Positions 1 through 5,487 of a DNA stretch of 5,702 nt are shown piece after piece. Source of the DNA: Gammaproteobacteria bacterium (GTDB taxonomy: Bacteria; Pseudomonadota; Gammaproteobacteria; Pseudomonadales; DSM-25080); contig JABXIR010000194.1 in the NCBI GenBank assembly GCA_013372965.1, forward strand, positions 1 through 5,702. The letters are read 5' to 3'. A model generated the notes under the pieces. That model had not been told where the DNA came from. It saw nothing but the letters and a program-made list of their open reading frames with translations, and did no database searches. Both the position numbers and the translations under genes were made by a program. Each line of letters opens with the position of its first letter. Within the stretch, counting starts at the first letter, position 1.

Positions 1-823
1 CAGGAACCCCCTGCCAGTCCGTTGGTATATCTCCCACTTCCTTGTACGCAGGGCGAAAATCGTACGCGCCGGCTACATTTCTATCGACAACGTTCGACCA
101 CGCTTGTAAATCAACGCGGGAATCCTCGCCAAATAAAAACGACAACTGGCCACGCATACTGAGTAAATCTCGGTTTCGCGCGTCTTCTCCGCTAAGATTG
201 TCAAAATAACCATCAGCGTCGTCTTTTAAGAAGCTAAAACGACCTAGAACCGTATCACTGATTGGGCCGCTCACCGCACCCTCAAAACGACGCTGATTAA
301 AGTCGGCAACGGTCGCATTAACGTAAGCTTCAAACTCTTCTGTAGGCCGCTTGTTAATCACATGAATCAAGCCACCCGTCGCATTTCGACCAAACAATGT
401 GCCCTGTGGGCCACGCAGCACCTCGACACGATCCAAATCGAACATCTGCATGCCCGCGGCACCCGTAGCCGCGATGTACACTCCGTCTACGTACATTGCG
501 CTTGGCGCCTCTTGGTGGTCAGCAAAGTCGTTCTGACCAACGCCGCGTAGCGAGAAGATCGATACCGAAGAGTCTCCGGAGAACGATGTTGCAATAAGAC
601 CGGGCGTCTGGGCAGCGATATCTTCTGTCGTATCCCACCCGAGCGCCTCCGTTTGAGCACCCGTGTAAGCCGTGACTGACACACCAACGTCTTGGAGGTT
701 TTGCTCGCGTTTTTGTGCAGTGACGACGACTTCTTCGAGTACTTGTGAATGCGCTGATATTGGCAGTACAAATGCAGATATCGCAGTGGCAAGTAAAGTC
801 TTTTTAAAGACAGTTACATTCAT
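1..823 (-). CDS. TonB-dependent outer-membrane receptor, N-terminal part (cut by left edge)
   Basis: Outer-membrane active-transport receptor: a plugged beta-barrel that imports a ligand with energy from TonB-ExbBD. The 274 visible residues hold a signal peptide (about 1-24: Lys7-Lys8, then a hydrophobic core ending PISA), a TonB-box-like EEVVVTAQKRE at 30-40, and the plug domain. The plug carries SLRGVGQ (91-97), YVDGVYI (111-117) and the hallmark VEVLRGPQGTLFGRNATGG (133-151), followed by INKRP. First barrel strands begin near 165. The start is the ATG at 823-821, preceded by AGGGGA at about 829-834. The C-terminal barrel lies outside the window, so ligand type cannot be read. It is divergent from the glycosyltransferase operon across a 238-bp spacer with an inverted repeat, which suggests shared control by the TetR protein downstream (inference). 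Family assignment is very firm; substrate is unknown. Confidence 0.95.
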   Translation of the reverse strand, partial: MNVTVFKKTLLATAISAFVLPISAHSQVLEEVVVTAQKREQNLQDVGVSVTAYTGAQTEALGWDTTEDIAAQTPGLIATSFSGDSSVSIFSLRGVGQNDFADHQEAPSAMYVDGVYIAATGAAGMQMFDLDRVEVLRGPQGTLFGRNATGGLIHVINKRPTEEFEAYVNATVADFNQRRFEGAVSGPISDTVLGRFSFLKDDADGYFDNLSGEDARNRDLLSMRGQLSFLFGEDSRVDLQAWSNVVDRNVAGAYDFRPAYKEVGDIPTDWQGVP

Positions 824-888
824 GTGATTCCCCTTTTTAATGAAGTTAGTGAGCCACTACCTCTACTCACTATGAAGTTATTTTTTGT

Positions 889-917
889 TATATAGTGTTT
901 TGTACTAAATATTACAA
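889..917 (-). promoter_or_regulatory. Possible sigma70 promoter of the receptor gene
   Basis: Read on the minus strand, TTGTAA (917-912) matches the -35 consensus at 4 of 6 bases and TATATA (894-889) matches the -10 at 4 of 6, with a 17-bp spacer. The implied leader to the receptor ATG is about 60 nt. The inverted repeat at 893-924 covers the -35 element and the spacer, so a bound repressor would block polymerase. Consensus matches of this quality are common in AT-rich DNA, so confidence is moderate at best. Confidence 0.4.
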
Positions 918-924
918 AATACTA
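893..924. promoter_or_regulatory. Inverted repeat, candidate TetR-family operator
   Basis: The left arm TAGTGTTTTGTA (893-904) and right arm TACAAAATACTA (913-924) are reverse complements at 11 of 12 positions around an 8-bp AT spacer. Dyads of this kind in a divergent spacer are typical of dimeric HTH regulator sites, and a TetR gene is the last gene of the adjacent operon. It overlaps the best receptor promoter. The symmetry is directly visible; binding by this TetR protein is inference. A factor encoded elsewhere could use the site instead. Confidence 0.5.
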
Positions 925-983
925 AAAATCAAGGTTTTTTTGATCACAATGCCGATTTATGCCAATTTTTCAGTATTTTAAAA

Positions 984-1017
984 TAGTTTGTTGAACTAAT
1001 TACTAGGTCGTGATATT
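984..1017 (+). promoter_or_regulatory. Possible operon promoter with overlapping near-palindrome
   Basis: TTGAAC (991-996) resembles a -35 element and GATATT (1012-1017) a weak -10, 15 bp apart, which is short of the ideal 17. The -35 sits inside TAGTTTGTTGAACTA (984-998), which has perfect 5-bp arms TAGTT/AACTA. This 15-mer matches TAGTGTTTTGTACTA (893-907) in the larger inverted repeat at 12 of 15 positions, so it may be a second operator-like site. The promoter call is weak. The implied leader to the ATG at 1062 would be about 40 nt, a plausible length. Confidence 0.25.
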
Positions 1018-1061
1018 CCTTTCTTTAAATCGGTGGATACTAATAAGAACAAGGAGTCCTC

Positions 1062-2342
1062 ATGTCAAAGACAATTGCATTTTTTCCAGAGGCGGCATAT
1101 GGCCCCGCATTAAACTGCGTCGGTATTGCACAGGCGCTTAGAGATATGGGACACCGCGCCGTGTTTCTATGCGATAAAGGTTTTGAGGGCGTATTTGCGG
1201 AGTACGGCTTTGAAGAGTACCTCGTTAATATGTCAGGCGACATGAGCGACGAAGAGGTCGCCAACTACTGGGACGATTTCATTAAGAATCACCTGCCGCA
1301 TTTCCATCTCAGCCCACTTGATCAAATCGAAACGTATGTGGCGCCGGTTTGGGAGGCTATTGTCGAAAGTGCCATCAGCGCAGAAGACGACCTGAAGCGT
1401 CAGATCGCAGACATTAAACCTGACTTAATCTGTATCGATAACGTCATTATGTTTCCTGCCGTTAAACAGGCAGGCTGTCCCTGGGTTCGAATCATCAGTT
1501 GTTCGGAGAACGAAGTCGTTGATCCGGAAGTTCCTCCGCACCTATCAGGATGCTCACAGGGTGACTACGAAGGCTTTGAAACATTTAACAAGCGATTTGA
1601 AGCGGCGGTAGCTAAAACACACCACGAGTTCAATCAATTCCTGATTAGCAAAGACCTGCCACCTTATAAACTTGGTGAGTTTTTTGAGCCTTCGGAAACG
1701 ATGAATTTTCTTCTTTACCCCAAGCCTTTGGCCTTTAAACGCGCCAACCCGCTGCCAGAGACTCAGTATCAATATCTCGAAGGCTGTGTTCGCGACGATG
1801 GTGAGTATCAACTGCCCGAATTTCCAGCGCACCGCGCTGAGCAGCCGTTGATTTACGTCGCCTTCGGCTCGCTTGGTGATTCCGATATTGAACTGTATCA
1901 GCGCATGATTAAAGCCTTTGCCAACATGCCGTACCGCTTCCTGATGAAGGTTGGCGAAGACACGTCGATCTACGACTGTCCTGAGAACGTGCACCTGCAA
2001 GGTTGGTACCCCCAGCCAGCCGTCGTTCCTCAGGTAGATTTATTTATTCACCACGGTGGCAACAACTCATTCAACGAAGCGCTTTACTTCGGCAAGCCAG
2101 CCATCATCATGCCTTACTGTTGGGATGGCCATGACAATGCAACGCGTATCGAAGATACCGGCTATGGGCGAAAGCTACCTCGCTACGACTGGTCAGAAGA
2201 CGCGCTTCGCAATGCCATAGACGAGTGTCTCGACAATCCAGCGATGCATCATAAGCTCCAGGCCATCAAGACGCACATGCAACAAGCGCAAGGCACGCTA
2301 AAAGCGGCAATGACCATCAATGAAATCTTAAACGGTATTTAG
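1062..2342 (+). CDS. GT1-family (UGT/MGT-like) glycosyltransferase
   Basis: Probable cytoplasmic glycosyltransferase that moves a sugar from a nucleotide-sugar donor to a small, often hydrophobic acceptor. It has 426 residues, the normal GT1 length for a two-Rossmann GT-B fold. The N-terminal acceptor half opens with a beta-strand (TIAFFPE) and has KPDLICID at 119-126. The C-terminal donor half starts near QPLIYVAFGS (261-270) and holds the UDPGT-type signature: GWYPQPAVVPQVD (314-326), then HHGGNNSFNEAL (330-341), then GKPAIIMPYCWDGHDNA (344-360). Two departures stand out. The N-terminal 'GH' bearing the usual catalytic His reads G14-P15, and the donor-site 'DQ' reads D355-G356. The start is the ATG at 1062, with AAGGAG at 1051-1056. 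It is the first gene of a likely operon with the cupin gene 3 bp downstream. Donor and acceptor cannot be told. Confidence 0.9.
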   Translation: MSKTIAFFPEAAYGPALNCVGIAQALRDMGHRAVFLCDKGFEGVFAEYGFEEYLVNMSGDMSDEEVANYWDDFIKNHLPHFHLSPLDQIETYVAPVWEAIVESAISAEDDLKRQIADIKPDLICIDNVIMFPAVKQAGCPWVRIISCSENEVVDPEVPPHLSGCSQGDYEGFETFNKRFEAAVAKTHHEFNQFLISKDLPPYKLGEFFEPSETMNFLLYPKPLAFKRANPLPETQYQYLEGCVRDDGEYQLPEFPAHRAEQPLIYVAFGSLGDSDIELYQRMIKAFANMPYRFLMKVGEDTSIYDCPENVHLQGWYPQPAVVPQVDLFIHHGGNNSFNEALYFGKPAIIMPYCWDGHDNATRIEDTGYGRKLPRYDWSEDALRNAIDECLDNPAMHHKLQAIKTHMQQAQGTLKAAMTINEILNGI

Positions 2343-2345
2343 ATC

Positions 2346-3092
2346 ATGGCACTAGTAGCTTCAGGAAAACACAATCGGGTTCTTCGCGATATAGACACCT
2401 TTCTTTCGGAAGATCTAAACGACTGGGGTAATCAGCCTAATTGCGTTGAAGGACAATCGAAATCAAGAGGCGTGCTACTCGAGAAGTTATACAACGGCGA
2501 GCTCGAAACCGGATTTTGGGAATGCACAGCGGGCTCTTGGACATTAGAGATACCTCGTGATGAGTTCTGTCACTTTATTGCTGGAGAGGCGACGTACATT
2601 GGTGATGACGGATCACGCATCGAAGTTAAACCGGGGACCTGCGTGCACTTTGAGGGCGGATGGAAAGGCACCTGCCATATCAAATCCACACTCAGAAACG
2701 TGTATATGCTGACTGACCGTACTACTGAAACACAGAGAGAATTAACTATGTCTGCTAAGATTATGTACAATCCTTTAGAGATCAACGATGTTGTTGACTG
2801 GGGAACGATTCCAACCATGATCGAGGGTGAGTCAAAAGTTTCGGGCGTTGTGCTACACAAAGGTCCGAACGGTGAGTCCGAGACGGGCTTGTGGATTTGT
2901 ACGCCTGGGAAGTGGCACTGCCACGTCACCAGCGATGAGTTCTGTCACTTTATGGAAGGCCGAGCGACTTACGTTCATGAAAGTGGTGAAGTAACTGAAA
3001 TCCACCCTAATACCGCGGCGTTCTTTCCAAAAGACTGGAAAGGCACCTGCACTGTTCACGAACAGATTAAAAAGACCTATATGATTCGCTGA
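2346..3092 (+). CDS. Tandem double-cupin protein (DUF861/cupin_3-like)
   Basis: It has 248 residues in two similar cupin domains, about 23-123 and 148-248. Each carries ETG-W-CT-G-W, DEFCHF-G-ATY (72-84 and 197-209) and WKGTC (106-110 and 231-235). These fit the cupin_3/DUF861 group, which includes ureidoglycine aminohydrolase-like and EutQ-like proteins, but the reaction here is unknown. The halves align without gaps at a 125-residue offset, about 46 identities in 114 by hand count. The classical cupin HxH metal motif is absent; His76/His201 are conserved between halves. Met135 lies exactly between the halves, preceded by purine-rich AGAGAGA. The ATG at 2346 follows the glycosyltransferase stop by 3 bp and lacks a strong ribosome-binding site, suggesting translational coupling. 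No signal peptide is seen, so it is cytoplasmic. It may bind or modify the same small molecule as the glycosyltransferase (inference). Confidence 0.85.
   Translation: MALVASGKHNRVLRDIDTFLSEDLNDWGNQPNCVEGQSKSRGVLLEKLYNGELETGFWECTAGSWTLEIPRDEFCHFIAGEATYIGDDGSRIEVKPGTCVHFEGGWKGTCHIKSTLRNVYMLTDRTTETQRELTMSAKIMYNPLEINDVVDWGTIPTMIEGESKVSGVVLHKGPNGESETGLWICTPGKWHCHVTSDEFCHFMEGRATYVHESGEVTEIHPNTAAFFPKDWKGTCTVHEQIKKTYMIR
2559..2953. repeat. DNA direct repeats at 375-bp offset inside the double-cupin gene
   Basis: GATGAGTTCTGTCACTTTAT occurs at 2559-2578 and again, base for base, at 2934-2953. TGGAAAGGCACCTGC occurs at 2661-2675 and 3036-3050. Both pairs are exactly 375 bp apart, the 125-codon period of the protein duplication. 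They encode DEFCHF and WKGTC. Exact nucleotide identity stands out against roughly 40% amino-acid identity overall, so these blocks are either strongly constrained or were homogenised by gene conversion. Confidence 0.85.
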
Positions 3093-3117
3093 TAATACGA
3101 ATAGGCTACCGACGCAA

Positions 3118-3744
3118 ATGACTGAAAAAACGGATCAAAGTATCATTCCACGACCGCGTGCACGCCGTAAAGGTGAGATGACGCGACTCGCAATTGTCAA
3201 AGAAGCGCGACGTATTCTAGTCGACGAGGGTTATGAAAACTTTGTTCTCAGAAAAATCGCAAAAAACATCGGTATTCAGCCAGGCAACCTGCAATATTAC
3301 TTTCCAACAAAGAAAGACCTAATTTGGGAAGTGTTATCACCGGAAATCAGCAAGTACAGTGGCACCTACACGGAAGTCACTACCAATGCGTCTACGGGTT
3401 CTGCAAAAATTCTTGCAACCGTAGATTTTTTGCTCGACGACATTAAGGTGAAATCGACCTGCAACATTTGGTTCACAATCTGGGCACTGGCGCCACATGA
3501 TCCGGAGATAGCAGAAATTATGGACCGCTGGTATCAAGAATACCTGGCTAGCTTAGCTCAATTGATCAAAGCGTCTATGCCGAACCTGTCCGAGCAACGC
3601 GCCAACCACGTTGCTCGGATCATTACCGCCCTAATGGATGGCATGACCAACCAAATCGGTTACGGCAAGCCTCGCCACGATACGCTCGAGGGAATCGAAG
3701 ATGAGATTCGCTCAACCATACTTCACTTAGTGACCCTCAGTTAA
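3118..3744 (+). CDS. TetR-family transcriptional regulator
   Basis: Dimeric ligand-responsive regulator, usually a repressor, of 208 residues, a standard family size. The basic N-terminal arm (RPRARRKGEMTR, 12-23) leads into the HTH domain at about 24-70: helix 1 IVKEARRILVDEGYENF, then LRKIAKNIGIQPGNLQYYFPTKKDL (44-68) with the usual Y-F-x-x-K-x-x-L ending. The C-terminal ligand and dimer domain (about 75-208) is helical and Trp-containing; its ligand cannot be inferred. The ATG at 3118 has no clear ribosome-binding site. The in-frame ATG at 3178 (Met21) has AAAGGTGAG directly upstream and is a real alternative, but would remove the basic arm. It lies 25 bp after the cupin gene in the same direction, so it is likely co-transcribed, and it may control the divergent spacer. 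Its stop overlaps the convergent peptidase gene by 8 bp. Confidence 0.92.
   Translation: MTEKTDQSIIPRPRARRKGEMTRLAIVKEARRILVDEGYENFVLRKIAKNIGIQPGNLQYYFPTKKDLIWEVLSPEISKYSGTYTEVTTNASTGSAKILATVDFLLDDIKVKSTCNIWFTIWALAPHDPEIAEIMDRWYQEYLASLAQLIKASMPNLSEQRANHVARIITALMDGMTNQIGYGKPRHDTLEGIEDEIRSTILHLVTLS
3171..3180 (+). promoter_or_regulatory. Ribosome-binding site and ATG for an alternative TetR start
   Basis: AGGTGAG (3171-3177) runs straight into ATG at 3178-3180, in frame with the TetR gene. It is a better Shine-Dalgarno match than anything before the ATG at 3118, though the spacing from AGG is only about 4 nt. The shorter product (188 residues) would keep the whole HTH but lose the arginine-rich arm. 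Which start is used cannot be settled by reading. Confidence 0.3.
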
Positions 3745-5089
3745 AAAAAGCGCCGGTTCTGCCTGGGAACACCACTGGGGATTGGTGGCCGTCTTTTGAG
3801 ACCGACGACACACCAAACAGATAATTATCGATGACGATATTCTCTAGAGTAAACTCATCCACATCACCAACGAAGCGACTGTGAGTCCACTCCGACTCGG
3901 TCGTTTTGCGCCAATGCACTCGATACCCCGCTGCGCCGTTTACCTTGGTCCAGCTCAACGTAGTGCTTGGAGATACTTGACCGGCAATTCCGACCTCGGA
4001 CGGAGGTGCAGGCGCCCACGCCATCGCTGCGAGAGCTACGGCATTCAAACTGGTTAACTTGGCATTGAATTCAAAGTCGACGAATTCGATGGTGTCACCG
4101 TAGTGGCGCTCTCCTTCAAGACGAATGTCCTGGTGCTGCCGATCGTAATGCTCGTTCACCTCCATGATCCGAACAGCTGGAAATCCGGCCTGATTAAACG
4201 GAAAGTGATGGCCGCCACGCCCAAAACGATCGAGACGATAGACCATTTCAACGTCTAAGTTAGTCATGTACTGTTCGCCAACCACTTTAATAAACCGAGC
4301 GAGATTACGGGAAGCAGAATCATTTTCACCACCACTAAAATAACGTTCACGAGCTTCTTCAGGTGTTTCGGTGATGCGCACACCCTCTGAAAAAACGCGT
4401 ACCGAATGGTTATTAATGACGCCGTTGATTCCCGCAATGTTGCCAATCATGTCGTTGTTGAGAACCGCTTGAATCTGCCAATCTTGTGACTTCGCGTATT
4501 CAGCTAAAATACGCCCTCCGTAGAGGCCCTGTTCTTCGCCCGAAAGCGCCGCAAACACGATGCTCCCCTCGAATTGATATTGAGACAGCACTCGAGCCGC
4601 CTCGATGACTCCTGCCACTCCAGAAGCGTTATCGTTTGCACCGGGCGATACGTCGGACGAATTTAAAGGGTCACTCACTCGCGAATCAATATCGCCGGAC
4701 ATGACGACCATGCGATTTGGATCGGTCGTCCCGCGTAGAATGGCAACGATATTGACCACGTTGGTTGGCGTTGGAATGCGCCGACCTTCAACTACATCAG
4801 AGACTTCGATGATTTCTAGACAATCGCCACACTGCGAGGAAATTCGCTCGAACTCCGCTTTAATCCAACGACGTGCAGCGCCGATTCCAAAAGCATTGTC
4901 TTTTGTGTCACTCAGGGTATGTCGGGTACCGAATTCAACTAAGGTCGTCACATCAGAACGCAAGCGCTCAGGTAACGACGCATTAGCAATCTCGTACAGG
5001 CGTTCATCCTCACCGTACACAGTCGATGCACTAACCGCTGTAGAGACTATTATCGAGACAGGTAGCAACAGTTTACTTAGTAGGCTCAT
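3737..5089 (-). CDS. Exported M28-family zinc metallopeptidase with C-terminal FN3-like domain
   Basis: Likely periplasmic or secreted aminopeptidase-type zinc hydrolase of 450 residues. The ATG start at 5089-5087 is chosen over a GTG 45 bp upstream because it gives a clean signal peptide (MSLLSKLLLPVSIIVSTAVSA), is preceded by AGAAG, and avoids extending into the divergent gene's leader. Cys87 and Cys90 could form a disulfide. The M28 core reads GDIDSR (132-137), PGANDNASGVAG (149-160; Asp153 bridging ligand), SGEEQGLYGG (183-192; Glu185 catalytic base, Glu186 ligand), NNDMIGN (211-217; Asp213 ligand) and EHYDRQHQ (His319 the likely last ligand). The first ligand position, usually His in G-H-x-D, reads Asp133 here. 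After AWAPAPPSEV an FN3-like beta domain follows (about 360-443: SWTKVNGAAGYRVHWR). The substrate is unknown, and there is no clear tie to the upstream locus. Confidence 0.9.
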   Translation of the reverse strand: MSLLSKLLLPVSIIVSTAVSASTVYGEDERLYEIANASLPERLRSDVTTLVEFGTRHTLSDTKDNAFGIGAARRWIKAEFERISSQCGDCLEIIEVSDVVEGRRIPTPTNVVNIVAILRGTTDPNRMVVMSGDIDSRVSDPLNSSDVSPGANDNASGVAGVIEAARVLSQYQFEGSIVFAALSGEEQGLYGGRILAEYAKSQDWQIQAVLNNDMIGNIAGINGVINNHSVRVFSEGVRITETPEEARERYFSGGENDSASRNLARFIKVVGEQYMTNLDVEMVYRLDRFGRGGHHFPFNQAGFPAVRIMEVNEHYDRQHQDIRLEGERHYGDTIEFVDFEFNAKLTSLNAVALAAMAWAPAPPSEVGIAGQVSPSTTLSWTKVNGAAGYRVHWRKTTESEWTHSRFVGDVDEFTLENIVIDNYLFGVSSVSKDGHQSPVVFPGRTGAFFN

Positions 5090-5140
5090 AACATTATTCT
5101 TCTTTAAAGAGTTATTTGAACATTCTTCGAGCACGCTATA

Positions 5141-5145
5141 GGGAG
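5141..5145 (+). promoter_or_regulatory. Ribosome-binding site that fixes the start of the Mpo1-like gene
   Basis: GGGAG lies 9 nt before the ATG at 5155. It favours that start over the upstream in-frame TTG at 5116, which would add 13 residues (NILRARYRESAR-type) unlike the conserved family N-terminus. Confidence 0.6.
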
Positions 5146-5154
5146 TCAGCGCGC

Positions 5155-5487
5155 ATGTCCAACTTTACGACATTTAGTGAGTTTTGGCCTTTTTATGTTC
5201 GCGAGCACAGCCAATTGCTCACTCGCCAAATGCATTTTGTGGGTACCGCATGCCTACTTCCACTCATGTTTCTGGCAATTTTTGTTGATGCACTTTGGTT
5301 TGCCTCGATGCCGCTTGTCGCTTACGGCTTCGCGTGGGCGGCTCATTTCTTAGTCGAAAAAAATAAACCCGCGACCTTTAAACATCCACTCTGGTCACTC
5401 CTTGCCGATTTTAAGATGTTCGGCCTAATGTGCGTTGGCAAAATGGACGCAGAGGTAGAAAAAATATGTTCGACATCGGCCGAGTAA
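5155..5487 (+). CDS. DUF962 / Mpo1-like small membrane protein
   Basis: It has 110 residues, the size of short bacterial DUF962 proteins. Family marks are FSEFWPFYVREHS (7-19), RQMHFVGT (24-31), AWAAHFLVEKNKPATFKHPLWSLLADFKM (60-88). The yeast relative Mpo1 is an iron-dependent dioxygenase of fatty-acid alpha-oxidation in phytosphingosine breakdown; His18, His27, His64 and His77 here are in conserved contexts and are candidate iron ligands. Two hydrophobic stretches (about 29-47 and 48-64) suggest an inner-membrane hairpin. The ATG at 5155 is chosen for its GGGAG site and the match to the family N-terminus. It is divergent from the peptidase, and its end is overlapped by the patatin gene, suggesting translational coupling and a lipid-related role. 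Whether bacterial members share the Mpo1 reaction is an inference. Confidence 0.88.
   Translation: MSNFTTFSEFWPFYVREHSQLLTRQMHFVGTACLLPLMFLAIFVDALWFASMPLVAYGFAWAAHFLVEKNKPATFKHPLWSLLADFKMFGLMCVGKMDAEVEKICSTSAE

Larger units (their letters stand above)
824..1061. other. AT-rich divergent intergenic region between receptor and glycosyltransferase operon
   Basis: This 238-bp spacer is markedly AT-richer than the flanking genes and holds no credible coding frame. It must contain the start signals for both divergent genes. Visible structures are the 893-924 inverted repeat, a perfect 12-bp AT palindrome TATTTTAAAATA at 974-985, a near-palindrome TAGTTTGTTGAACTA at 984-998, and a short ATCAA/TTGAT pair at 928-932 and 940-944. 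The ribosome-binding sites lie at its ends: AGGGGA for the receptor and AAGGAG (1051-1056) for the glycosyltransferase. No rho-independent terminator was seen in it. Confidence 0.8.

Noticed and set aside
362..792. Open frames on both strands inside the receptor gene
   Set aside because: They lie in other frames of the clear TonB-dependent receptor and show no family features.
928..950. FNR- or CRP-like site around ATCAA-ggttttt-TTGATCACA
   Set aside because: The 7-bp spacing does not fit the FNR consensus TTGAT-N4-ATCAA and the orientation is reversed; only one CRP-like half is present.
1554..2000. 148-codon minus-strand open frame within the glycosyltransferase gene
   Set aside because: It is antisense to a well-supported GT1 gene, has no recognisable domain and no ribosome-binding context.
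5090..5134. GTG-initiated 15-residue N-terminal extension of the peptidase
   Set aside because: It would bury the signal peptide behind a polar stretch; the ATG at 5089 gives a normal signal peptide.
4605..5141. 178-codon plus-strand open frame opposite the peptidase gene
   Set aside because: It is a Ser/Arg/Thr-rich shadow frame of the M28 gene without any recognisable motif.
5116..5142. Promoter TTGAAC / TATAGG for the Mpo1-like gene
   Set aside because: Transcription would start about 7 nt before the ATG, downstream of the ribosome-binding site, and the spacer is only 15 bp.
5135..5162. Minus-strand promoter TTGGAC / TATAGC for the peptidase gene
   Set aside because: The -35 matches only 3 of 6 consensus bases; too weak to list as a feature.
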